From NCBI GenBank assembly GCA_963576735.1, contig OY755177.1, positions 14,198,001 through 14,262,000 of the forward strand: a stretch of 64,000 nt of DNA, in the 5' to 3' direction. Of the stretch, positions 33,206 to 43,345 are shown one piece after another (the stretch's first letter is position 1; every line of letters begins with the position of its first letter). This stretch comes from Bedellia somnulentella. Lineage: Eukaryota > Arthropoda > Insecta > Lepidoptera > Bedelliidae. A program made the translations under genes and the position numbers. Under the pieces are notes generated by a model. It made no database searches, was not told the origin of the DNA, and was given only the letters and a program-made list of their open reading frames with translations.

Positions 33206-33649
33206 ACGCCTTTATTGTTTGCACCTCACACACCTCACTTTTTAAACACATTCTCCAATTAATCACACCTGTTTCCTGTTTCCTACCCCCAATGGCTCTA
33301 TATTTATCTCTATCACCAATTAAATTTCATCCATTCTCTATATCAGCTCAATCTTCAATACGAAAACATTATGTTTGTTTAATTTGTATGCCGATGAGCT
33401 CAAGCGATTTGCGTGATTATTGCTTTTTGCAATAACAACATATTAAATAAATTGTCGATTAAGCAAACAATCTTAAAACTATTAAGCAACTGTCTTAATG
33501 TTATAAAAATTTTCCGTTATAAAAGTTGCTCGCCTAATAATTTTTATTCTTCAAACTATTTGTATAATAATCTGAGTTCAGTTTATTTAGCGGATAAATG
33601 GATGAAGCAAAGTGGCGAATATATATACCGACAAAGCCACGACAAAATA
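33206..33649. other. Intergenic, nothing recognised
   Basis: AT-rich lead-in to the 142-bp tandem duplication. Confidence 0.45.
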
Positions 33650-33675
33650 ACGCTTGTGCTAGGCCTTCAGAAGGG

Positions 33676-33957
33676 CAAGCACGAGCTCTGTTTTATCGAC
33701 ACGATAACGGTTAGAATGAGATGGCAGTATACGATACTAAGAAGGTGCGTAAGAGATGGCTGCTTTATCTACGAGATAACTAGTTTAAACACGGCTCGTA
33801 CTAGCCGGGCAGAAGAACAAGCACGAGCGCTATTTTATCGACACGATAACGGTTAGAATCAGATGGCAGTATACGATACTAAGTAAGTGTGTAAGAGATG
33901 GCTGCTTTATCCCACGTGATAACTAGTTTAAGCACCGCTCGTACTAGCCGGGCAGAT
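33676..33957 (+). repeat. 142-bp tandem duplication with hairpin motifs
   Basis: Two units (33676-33817 and 33818-33957) share TTTTATCGACACGATAACGG, GATGGCAGTATACGATACTA and GCTCGTACTAGCCGGGCAGA. A partial third unit may precede (about 33650-33675). TTATCG-ACA-CGATAA and TTATC-n-GATAA form small hairpins. A 147-codon open frame crosses it but has no protein features. Confidence 0.8.
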
Positions 33958-34004
33958 GTGGGTTATTCTTATTATTCCTATAGATAGACACCCAGTCCGC
34001 ATTT

Positions 34005-34140
34005 AGAAATAAATCAGAAAAATCTAAAGTAAGAAGAATGAAAGAACAAGTTTGAGTAAAATGTTAAATGTGAAAGAATCAAGAGACCCTTGTCAGTATG
34101 GTACAAAGTGGCCATTAGTAGTATCTGCCTTATGCTGGGG
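34005..34140 (+). mobile_element. LINE-A 3' fragment, degraded
   Basis: CCTTGTCAGTATGGTACAAAG and AGTAGTATCTGCCTTATGC correspond to the LINE-A coding end. Confidence 0.4.
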
Positions 34141-34197
34141 AAATCAGAATAGAAAATCAATTACTTTAATTAATATAAGCAACTAACATAAATTTTT

Positions 34198-34360
34198 AAA
34201 CGGCGATAGGCCTGCCCCCTATCACGTGAGTACACTGTCCATGCAAAACGTGGGTACTCTGAACATCAGGTGACAAAGTCACGTGATGTTCAGAAGTATT
34301 AGTACCTCTGCCAACCCCTTCGAGGATATTCGGCGTGAACGTTTATGTTATGTTATAAAT
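34198..34360 (+). mobile_element. Repeat B, 3' half with TTATG tail
   Basis: From CGGCGATAGGCCTGCCCC to AACGTTTATGTTATG. Confidence 0.75.
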
Positions 34361-34365
34361 TTTTA

Positions 34366-34508
34366 AAGCAGGCGTCTGAATTATGAAAAGTAAAAGATAT
34401 TGATGTATGTAAAGGAAGCTAGAGAGGTTTGCCAGGAGCGCACAAAGCGGCAATCATAGTATCTGCCTACCCCAATGGGAAATAATAGCGTGAGTATGTG
34501 TATGCATA
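34366..34508 (+). mobile_element. LINE-A 3' fragment
   Basis: AAAGCAGGCGTCTGAATTATG to CCCCAATGGGAAATAATAGC and GTGAGTATGTGTATG. Confidence 0.68.
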
Positions 34509-35229
34509 TTAATTATTTTTTTAATATCATGGTCAGTTTTTACTACCAGTACTTAGGTAAAAAAAAGATATTGCAAATAAAGTATTATAATTGCCTGTAT
34601 TCAAAAAACGCAGTTAAGAATCGCTTAAAACTGAATAAGCCAATGTATCCAATAATTTTAAATAACCATAGCTTCTATATAAACAGAATGTTTCACTGGT
34701 GAAACCAACATAAAGAGCTATTTTCACAAGCGAATATGAGTGAATATTCCATTGACATCCTAAGCAGGACATATACATTTGACATCGTTTAACATATCGG
34801 TTTGTGTATCAAAGCTACTATATGTTCTTGTAAGATACTACTGTTATATTCTAACAAACAAACTAAAGTTTCATCACAGTTCATATATGCATCAGCCAAT
34901 AGACTTAATGGGCCCCGGTAATTTATTTTACCCACCCAACACCATCCAAAAATTAATAAGTATTCTTAAAAGATTTGTCGGACTACTGTGTTTACCAAGT
35001 TTTTGTGGTGTGTCGGGAGTTCAAGAAGTTGCAGTCAACATTTTATGATTAATCGTCTATTCAGTCATCTTGACACTATTGCGTACTTAGCTGTTTGTGA
35101 ATCTAACCATGAATAAGTGTATTGTTTTTGCCTGGACTTACGATACTCATTATAGTCGATTGTTCGCCACTGAGTAGTAATTAGTTATAATGAGTTCATA
35201 GGTCACTATTCAATAAGTTATATACGAGT
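34509..35229. other. Intergenic, nothing recognised
   Basis: Two short + strand frames (34475-34702, 34779-35048) lack protein features. Confidence 0.45.
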
Positions 35230-36553
35230 ATGTCGCAGCCAACTGGTTAAATCAGCCAGCTGACAAAACAGCTAGCCGCTTAATTAAACGCCGGCTCCTA
35301 GTAAAGGGCTAAACTTCAGTCAGCCATTTAGTTGAAGACAACGTCCAATCACTTGGCTGAACGTTATATCGCCGTCTGGTTATCTAGGGTGCCTATGAGA
35401 TTTTATGCAGCATGAAAATAAAATCAAGTAACTTTAAATAATAACTTGTATTCAATTAAAAAAAAACAATGAGTGCGCTACTAAAATATGGGTAGGTATT
35501 TAAATAGGCATCTAAAAAATAAATTCGCATCAAACTTTGATAAAATATTTTTCTTAGGTACTTCGTATGGCAGCAATACTTTAATTATATTAATTTAATA
35601 CAATATTAACAATTAAATGGCATAAAGCTTTGGCACACTAGCTAAAAGTACTGGCATATCACACAAGTTAAATTTGGCTTAATATTTTTTAAATCCTCAA
35701 TCGCAATTCATGTAACTTCAATATTATTATCATTTAAGCTTTCAGTTTCATTCTATATGAATTTTAAACCACGTGGCTCGGATTCAGAATATAGGCCAGG
35801 ATTGGTTTCTACTTTATTAACAACAGAAACATGTGTATTAATAGGCTAAGCCCTAGGTATAATACGCATCATGGAATCATTGGGGGATTTTCTTTTTAAT
35901 ATTAAATGCTATTCATTCCCAACTGCCATAACATCATACTTGTGCGTCCAATAATATTCCATTGCAGACTTTTTTTTTGGTGATGGTCACCCTAATTTTG
36001 TATATATTTTAAAACCTCCAAAACTTTTCAAATTGTCGCGTAAACTGCTATTATCAGCTAAGGCTGGTGTATTTATTGAAATTTCCATGATGGAACACTT
36101 TTAAAACAGTTATTCTATTAATTTTAACAGATAAATAATAACCCACGGGTGTCGTAAGAACCCACGGGTGTCCTAAGATTGCCGTGTAGTGCCGGCTTAG
36201 AATGTCGCTACCCCTTTCTACCCACGGGTGTCGTAAGAGGCGACTAACGGTATTGGGGCTTTTTATTGGATTTTTGATCCCTTCTAGGGATTTATAGCCG
36301 TGAGAATATGTATGTATGTATGTATAAATAATGTAAAATGAAACTTGATGAATAAAAGACTAAATTCAAATCACCCGCATGACTTAACGTCAGCCCAAAC
36401 CAACGGGCTAACTATTCAATCAGCCGGGTGATTGGAAGTTCAGTGACGGCAATTTATTTTACAAGCGGGCTAGCCTAAAGAAAGCTAGCCGGTGTTTATT
36501 TAAGCGGCTAACTGTTTCGTCAGCTGGCTGATTTATCCAGTTGGCTCCGACAT
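35230..36553. mobile_element. Long-inverted-repeat DNA element (~170-bp arms) rich in CAGCC/GGCTG
   Basis: The left arm begins TATGTCGCAGCCAACTGG and the right arm (reverse complement) begins TATGTCGGAGCCAACTGG. Both continue with AAATCAGCCAGCTGAC and TAGCCGCTTAA. The arms then diverge but keep repeated CAGCC/GGCTAGCC motifs. Total about 1.3 kb with no transposase frame. A repeat A (36181-36330) is inserted inside. Confidence 0.65.
36181..36330 (+). mobile_element. Repeat A with internal deletion (~100 bp)
   Basis: Head GCCGTGTAGTGCCGGCTTAG to TTTTTATTGGATTTTTG is joined directly to ATCCCTTCTAGGGATTTATA and the ATGT tail. Two partial CCCACGGGTGTC segments precede it (36142-36178). It is nested in the 35.2-36.6 kb inverted-repeat element. 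Confidence 0.78.
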
Positions 36554-37494
36554 ATACACTATTACACTTCATTCATCCGGGTTTTCATAAAACGATCCAT
36601 CTTGGATCGATAATCCAGATCCATAGAGCAAGGAACATGGATCACACTCTCGCGATCTTCTTGTAGCTCTAGCTACCTCTTTTGGTATTATAAATATGAG
36701 TTTATACAGCAGATATACAGTTATAATAGCTCTAGGTGACCTATTAAAGATATCAATTCAAGTGACTCGTATGAACGTCCGTGGCATCAATATACATGTA
36801 AACAGTTATATATGTAAATAAGATAAATCGACATCATTTTAACGTCACTTTCTTAGTATACACATACTTAAGCGTATTTTAAAACCGACGGTAAGCAGAA
36901 GACTAACTATACACCTCATGCATTTTTTTTTACTTTGTAGTTTGAATTTGATTATTCTTTTTCAATAGAAAAAATATACTTCAAAATAGTATCAAATTTA
37001 TTCAGAAAAAAACTAACGTAAGGAAATTAAAAATATATATGATAGAGAGATTATGCTCTCACACTGTTTGCAAAGTAATTAAATGGCATTACTTATTACA
37101 TAGGTAATTTTGGTTTGAATATTTAATCAATCGAATGCATGGGTCAACTACCGATTTATGTTCATAATTACCCTTGATAATCTTGTCCCTCATAATTTCT
37201 TGCCAATTATTTTAAAAAACTGGGTACTTAATTATTAAGGTAAAATGTTACAAATTATTGATCAAATCATAAGCTTTAAACCATACTTGTTTTCGTTCAA
37301 CAACAAATCAAGATTGTGTCCCAAAGTATGACCCAGGTGTAGCCTTAACCTTAACTTTTTAAGTATTTTACTTAACGCGATTGACTCATGAATTAAGTTG
37401 AAGAAAGAAGTCTTCTTTCTGCAATTTAAAATTCAATTCAAATATGTAAACCGGATTTGAGGTATAAGTTTTTTTTACATAATTATAGTCTACA
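36554..37494. other. Intergenic, nothing recognised
   Basis: AT-rich, with no landmark. Confidence 0.5.
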
Positions 37495-37725
37495 CACGTG
37501 GGGCAGGCCTATCGCCGTTTTGTACAAATACACTGTCACATGACTAAGTACAACTCAGCCATGTGGGTTTCCTCACGATGTTTTCCCTCACCGTTAACAA
37601 CAATGAGAAATTAACCACACATATGTCCATAGAAAAGACAAATTGGTGTAAGCCCGATCCGGGATTGGAACACTAGTCGTCTGCACGATAAGCGGTGTTC
37701 TACCCACTGAGCTACCACGTCGCTA
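37495..37725 (-). mobile_element. Repeat B, head and body, minus strand
   Basis: It includes the reverse complement of the tRNA head (CCACTGAGCTACCACG, GATCCGGGATTGGAAC), the AGACAAATTGGTGTA box and GCAGGCCTATCGCCG. The 3' third is missing. Confidence 0.75.
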
Positions 37726-37783
37726 TTTGTATAAAACTTTTAATAATATGCAGTTTATGAATACCGTGACATATTAAAACATT

Positions 37784-38027
37784 AGCTGTGTATTATCGGC
37801 TTAGAATAGCACTACCACTACCCCATTTCTTCTGGTGAGTGTATGTAAGAGGCCCCTAACGGTGTTGGGGCTTATAAGGGATTTTTGGGCGATGCACTTG
37901 GAGACCCTTCACCAACAACCTTTATTTCAATATCTTTTCCCTATGCAACTTCAAAAAGTGGCTAAGAAATTTCTAATTCCTTACCTCTGGCTACCCCTTT
38001 AAAGGGTTTATAGCCGTAAGTATGTGT
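37784..38027 (+). mobile_element. Repeat A, full length
   Basis: CTGTGTATTATCGGCTTAG to AGCCGTAAGTATGTG. An ACTACC triplet is duplicated near 37812. Confidence 0.78.
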
Positions 38028-38361
38028 TCTTTTATACACGTTACAGTAAAACATTAGGTATATATGAATAAAAATCGTTGTATTTTCTATGCTGAAGATT
38101 TTTAATATTCAAACGCTCCTTTTTGGCGAAACCAGTTGGACTGTTATTAAATGTTCAACAACAACAACTCTTATTTTTATGTGTTTTTGTAAATATACTC
38201 GTATATTCTCGGTTCAAACTGTGCACATTAACAGATTTTTAAAGTTTCAAGATAAATTTTAATACATTTTCAAAACCACTAATTGTTCATTGTATTGCAA
38301 TATTCTATTTTTAATGGAAATCAAACTAATGAAAAAAATAATATAACTGTACATTTAAATG

Positions 38362-39830
38362 AATGAATGAATGAATGAATGAAAAAATTTATTTCAGACT
38401 TAAAAATATCCATACATTTATATTTATTAGTAAACAAGACTTAGTATCTATGTTAGTAGAACTTAAATAAATAATTACTATGTACATGAGTGGACATCCA
38501 GTAAGCCTGTATATGGCAATCCACCCTTTCAGCAATAACCTTCAGGAGGGTGCTGGTACTGCCCCGCACTCTTTCCCACAGTGAAGCTGACCTTATCCCA
38601 CGCAGCAAACATTCCCGATGCGCTGCAGCGCCAGGGCAGACCCAGCAACACCCTGAAGGCATTGTTATATTGGACTCGTAGTGCATTGGCAGCCTTCTTG
38701 GTGAAATTGGTCCACAGGCTGCATGTGTACAGGGTTTGGCAATATGCTTTGAAAAGAGTGATTTTCACTTCATACGAGCACCGTGCGAACCTGCAAGCGA
38801 GCATATTGCCCCTGACTGCCAGTGCCCTACGCTCCCGTTCCATGTCCTCATCATCTTTTAAATCTTCCGTAACCCAGTGACCAAGATATTTAAATTTTGT
38901 CACCTGCTGTAAAGGAGAGTCATGAAGAGTAATTGGTGGCGGTGAGTATGTTTTAGTGCCAGATTTAAAAACTAGTAGCTCACTCTTCGCAACGTTATAC
39001 CTGAGTCTATGAGCTACGGCATACTTCTCACAAATCTTCAACAAAGTCCTAAGGGCGCTGACTGAGGGGCTCAGCAGCACCATATCGTCGGCATAACTTA
39101 TGTTATTAATAAAACACCCATCCACTGAGCACCCAACACCAGCACCGCTGAGCCTCTCAATCAACTCATTCATATACAAAGTGTGGGTGAACTAAGTCCT
39201 CCCTGTCTCACACCACACCTCAACTTATATTCACCTGAGTACATTCCGTCCCACCGAACATAGTTACTTTGGTTGCCATACCAGTATTTAAATAAATATG
39301 TTATTTCAGAAGGCAGCTGCGTCTTGAACAGTTTATTCCATAATACGTCATAGGAGACACGGTCAAACGCCTTTGACAGATCCAAGAAGCACGCATATAC
39401 CGGTGTATTCCTGTCCGTATAGTATCGAACAGTGTGCTTCAGACAAAGAACTGCGGACTCTGTAGATAGCCCGTTCCAAAAACCAAACTGGGCATCGTTT
39501 AGCGTCACACTTTGATTTATATACTTATTAAGCACACTGTCCAACACCTTCGCTAGAATAGTGGCCAATGAGATTGGTCTATAGTTGGATCTGTCAGAGG
39601 CGTCTCCTGTCCTATTTTTAATGAGAGGCACCACTACGGTCCTCATAAGATCGGACGGCAGGTAACTGTGTCTGATGCAAAATGTATAAAACATGGAGAG
39701 AACTCTAGGGAGATGGATACCCGCATATTGCAGATGCTCGATGCTGAGTCCATCATGACCGGGCGACTTACCTCTAGCCATTTGTCGGATGACCTTGGCT
39801 ATGTCTGGTGATGCTATTCTGATAGGAAAT
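38362..39830 (-). mobile_element. CR1/L2-like non-LTR retrotransposon, 5'-truncated, (ATTC)n tail
   Basis: On the minus strand this is the central and 3' part of a LINE. The reverse transcriptase begins near 39820, the C terminus and 3' UTR run to about 38390, and the tail is a CATT-type tetranucleotide repeat (+ strand AATG repeats at 38362-38385). Short 3' tandem repeats are characteristic of CR1/L2-group elements. No target duplication was found. Confidence 0.75.
38453..39820 (-). pseudogene. CR1/L2-like reverse transcriptase, broken by two frameshifts
   Basis: The upstream part (39170-39781) reads SPGHDGLSIEHLQYAG, NYRPISLATILAKVLD, QFGFWNGLSTESAV, motif A ACFLDLSKAFDRV and motif B CGVRQGGLSSPTL, and then shifts frame near 39172. 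The second part (38529-39179) continues with MYMNELIERL, an intact motif C SYADDMVLL and KFKYLGHWV. A second frame break near 38615 displaces the C-terminal RVRGSTSTLLKVIAERVDC block into another frame. Catalytic residues are present but the frame is not continuous. Confidence 0.8.
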
Positions 39831-40080
39831 AGGAATATTCTGAATCTAAAACTTAATTTTTTAAATAAATGTTTAGTAAGAAAAGTCGCTAGACTCTTCA
39901 GAAGAAAACAAATAGTTTTGAGAGAAAAAGAACATACGTAATGGGATAGAAAAAAAAAGGATTCTAAAATTAAACTTAAAGAAAATGAATAACTCTTAGT
40001 AAAAAGATTTTATAGTGTTTAGAAACAGGATAAAAACAGCTCACACTATAATACGATATTGAAAAGTAGCAACTAAATTT

Positions 40081-40240
40081 GCCGTGTGGTGCCGGCGGAT
40101 GCGGTTCCCATCACCAAAAACCTTTATTCTTACCATCTTTTCCCCACTCAACTTCCAAAAGTGGCCCAGGAATTTATAATTCCTTAGCTCTGGTTACCCC
40201 TTCTAGGGAAATATAGCCGTGAGTATATGTATGTATGTAT
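40081..40240 (+). mobile_element. Repeat A with internal deletion, 15-bp target duplication
   Basis: GTAGCAACTAAATTT at 40066-40080 and 40241-40255 bounds it. The head GCCGTGTGGTGCCGGC is joined to GGATGCGGTTCCCATC, deleting about 90 bp, and the 3' end is complete. Confidence 0.88.
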
Positions 40241-40379
40241 GTAGCAACTAAATTTGATGTATTCAAACTTGAGGCACACATTTATCACAATGTTTATTTT
40301 AATCCGAAAATTTAAAAAAACTTCTTCTCCAAGGTTAGTGCAGCCTGTGGGCGAGATATACTCAAAGCTCGTATAGCGC

Positions 40380-40826
40380 TCTCCGAGTACAATATAATAA
40401 TGCGTTTAGACAGCTGTTGGGGCTGCCACGGTTCTGTAGCGCATCAGGGATGTTCGCGGACGCGAGAGTAGATTGTTTTTACGCGACAATGCGGAAACGA
40501 TGCGCGTCCCTGGTGCGGCGGGTGCGGGGCAGCACCAACAGCATTCTAAACGTTATAGCTGATCGGTTAGATTGTCGATACTTGGGTCATTGTTACGCTG
40601 TATCGACTGGTATACCGTGACATTGATCCGAGTGTCAGTTAATTAGGTAATTTAATATTTATTTTTTTTATTATTTTTAAACTTTGTTTTTACTTAATTT
40701 GTGAATATGTTGTAATTATTATTATTTTTTGTAGACCTACTAACATCTTAAAAATAAGTACTACTAACATAATGAGTCTATGTTACTTTATTAAATAAAT
40801 AAATTATTATTATTATTATATTGGTA
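40380..40826 (+). mobile_element. CR1/L2-like LINE 3' fragment with (ATT)n tail
   Basis: The + strand encodes VQYNNAFRQLLGLP and RVRGSTNSILNVIADRLDC, closely similar to the C terminus of the element at 38.4-39.8 kb. A 3' UTR and an ATT repeat (about 40805-40826) follow. The coding end is at about 40620. It is a second, diverged copy of the same family in the opposite orientation. Confidence 0.72.
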
Positions 40827-41064
40827 TGAAAGATAAATTATCCATCATTAGTTAGTAAAATAGCCATCGGAACATTTTATTTGTTTAACCTATCTATCCG
40901 CGTGTCACGCAACTCACGAATTGTTGGCTTAAAATAGCACTAAGTACTCTGAACATAAAGTGGTCACTGGATGTTAAGTTTCAAAATAAATAAATTAGTA
41001 GAGCAGAAAACATCGGATTAGCCAGCTACTAGTATGTCCATTTTCTACACAACTTCTGGCAAAC

Positions 41065-41180
41065 TAACATTTTATTCCAGTGGGTATTGTAAGCGGCCAC
41101 TAACGATTTGGAGCATTTTAAGTTATCCATCATTTCACATTTTTCTCCCCGCTTAACTTCCAAAAGTGGTTGACATATTT
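41065..41180 (+). mobile_element. Repeat A, degraded
   Basis: GTGGGTATTGTAAGCGGCC and CTTAACTTCCAAAAGTGG in order. Confidence 0.35.
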
Positions 41181-41232
41181 GTATCATCATATCATCACTC
41201 AAAGAATGAATATTTGTAGTTATAAATTTATT

Positions 41233-41354
41233 TCTTCTATACTTATAATAAATCTGTAGAGAGGTCAATTCTGTACATGAAATATATTTTCAAAATAACT
41301 ATCAGGTGGTGATTAGGGATCGATACTGATGCCAAAAATGCAATCAGTAAAATT

Positions 41355-41404
<50 letters not shown>

Positions 41405-42207
41405 GGTTTGTATGTTCCTTATGGAAACAAAAACTACTCGACGGATTTTAACGAAACTTGGTACAATTATTCTTCATACTCCTGCGCAGGTTTTTGTATA
41501 CTTTCCAGCAGAGAAGTCAAGGGGAATTTTGGGAAATTTTGGGAAAACGGGAGAAGTTACTCCATTTTTTAAGCTTCCGTCGCGTGTGCAGCCTTAATGG
41601 TTAAATTTACATAGAAATCATGTATGACGGAAATATTCTTCATTAAATTATCTAAAAAAAGTCCTCAACAGTATATGTCTATCTTTTACGGTTAACTCAC
41701 AATAACACGTGTAATTCCTGATAGCTTAGCAGTTCGGAACATCCTGATTATATTTGTTTACTCTTACGTTTGTATACCTCTCACTCATCCCTAATTTAAA
41801 AAAGGTAACATTATTACCTATTCAATAAAAAAAGAATCATAGAAATCGGTAGACAAACACCGAAATTATTTATAAAATAAGCCATCGCGCCCGTGATCGA
41901 AACCAAATCTTTACTAATTTACATATAACATACTAGATGGCGCCAGTAGTTGCATCCTACATAACGTAATGATTTATTTTTTAGATTGTTATAAATACTT
42001 CATGGCGTTTTATTCCAAAATTTTCTACTGAACCGTTCATTAAAGCGCACTCAAATCACCAAACTACACTGTTAAGGGAGTGCTATAAATTTCATAAATT
42101 GAAAACATTACGCTGAAATTCACAATGCTTGAGCAGTGACTGAAGAAAGAAACCTCAGATATTTAAAAAAACAACGCTACCCGTGCGAAGCTGGGACGAT
42201 CCACTAG
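41233..42207 (+). mobile_element. Non-autonomous Helitron with (TGTC)n microsatellite
   Basis: It begins TCTTCTATAC and ends with the hairpin CCCGTGCGAAGCTGGG about 10 nt before a terminal CTAG followed by T, the standard Helitron 3' end. It contains a TGTC repeat (about 41358-41404). A second copy at 61222-62150 is nearly identical. There is no Rep or helicase coding. Confidence 0.75.
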
Positions 42208-42465
42208 TTTTAAAATATAATAGTTGTTTGAAGAGAGAAAATTCACTGCTAGCAAACCTTCATAAGGGGAGAAACCCATTGAGTTCTACAGATTGAAATT
42301 GATCTAAAATGACACAAAATAACATGCAATAATACAATAATGTCATGCATTTTCTAAAATTTACTACTTATAGAAACATTAAGCCAATTGCGAAACTTGG
42401 GCATCTACTTAGAAGATTGCGACTTTGAAATATTTATTCTATATAGACCGGTACTGTCAGCTTCT

Positions 42466-42740
42466 TTATTATCATCATCAGCCAATAGTCGTAATCCACT
42501 GCTGGACACAGGCTTCCCCCAAAGATCTCCACAACGACCGGTCCTGGGATGACCTCATCTATTAGCTTCACGCGATCTTAAACAAGTCGTCGGTTCACCT
42601 TGTGGGAGACCTATCCACACTGCGTCGTCCGGTACGTGGTCGCCACTGGAGAACCCTCGAGTCCTAACGGCCGTTGGCTCTGCAAGCAGTCTCCTTTGGG
42701 TGGCTCAGAACCATCTGATGCGGCCCATTATGAGAGGCCA
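42466..42740 (-). mobile_element. RTE-type 3' end fragment
   Basis: The minus strand reads [13 protein letters not shown], matching [13 protein letters not shown] of the full element at 48.7-52.0 kb. It ends with CCAGCAGTGGATTACG-type text and GATGATGATAATAA (+ strand TTATTATCATCATC, 42467-42480). Part of the coding end is deleted. Confidence 0.7.
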
Positions 42741-43118
42741 CGAATCTGTGCCGTAAGTCAAGATTGGCAACACATATTTGACAAATTGGTCTTTAGATTT
42801 AAGATTGAGAAGTCACTGGGGAGTTTCTAATGGTGAATTCTTTTTTGTTCTCAACAGAACTGAGTATATGTCTGTGTCTATGTATATTAGTGCTACAAAA
42901 ATAACGCTATAACACAAAATCAAATCAAACGCTCATGTCGTATATCTGCAAAGGGGTAGCAGAGTTACTGAGGATTTGAATCCACGCCTACCTATACGAT
43001 AGGCGGTGGTTCTCGCCACTGAGCTGTAATGGTCATTTTCAATAAAATCCACCAAATATTTTAAGAGCATCCTATTTTTGTAAGAGATTCTAGCAACTAA
43101 TACCTTATATAATTTCAG
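42741..43118. other. Sequence upstream of Cyt-b5-r exon 1
   Basis: Presumed 5' UTR intron end. It holds the tRNA-like head at 42955-43032 and the pyrimidine-poor acceptor TAATTTCAG. Confidence 0.5.
42955..43032 (-). mobile_element. tRNA-like SINE head just upstream of Cyt-b5-r exon 1
   Basis: GATTTGAATCCACGCC and CGCCACTGAGCTGTA are reversed B and A boxes at normal spacing. No body was recognised. Confidence 0.4.
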
Positions 43119-43129
43119 ATTTATAAACA

Positions 43130-43345
43130 ATGCCACCAAATACAGAAAGAACCGATCCAAGTTTTTTAAATATAAAGTACCCGATTAATCGCGACCTGAA
43201 TCCCAAAATAAGTTACAAATGGTTGGAAGCAAAGAGATTACAAGATGGCGCTGAAGGATTATGGAGGATACACGATGGCATATACGATTTCACAAACTTC
43301 ATTAAGCTGCACCCTGGAGGCAGTGATTGGCTTAGAGTTACTAAG
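43130..43345 (+). CDS. Cyt-b5-r: Cyt-b5-r coding exon 1 (residues 1-72)
   Basis: This exon encodes the start methionine and most of the cytochrome b5 fold, including HPGG (residues 61-64). It ends in phase 0 after ACTAAG, followed by the donor GTAATT. The sequence TTTCAG before it (ending 43118) is an acceptor, so the transcribed exon probably begins at 43119 with a short 5' UTR and at least one further upstream non-coding exon exists. Confidence 0.93.

Noticed and set aside
33413..33856. 147-codon + strand open frame
   Set aside because: Half of it is the 142-bp tandem duplication and the rest is AT-rich. No domain, and the frame runs out in the second unit.
41358..41404. Regular short repeats suggesting a CRISPR-like array
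   Set aside because: It is a simple TGTC microsatellite inside a Helitron, with no spacers.
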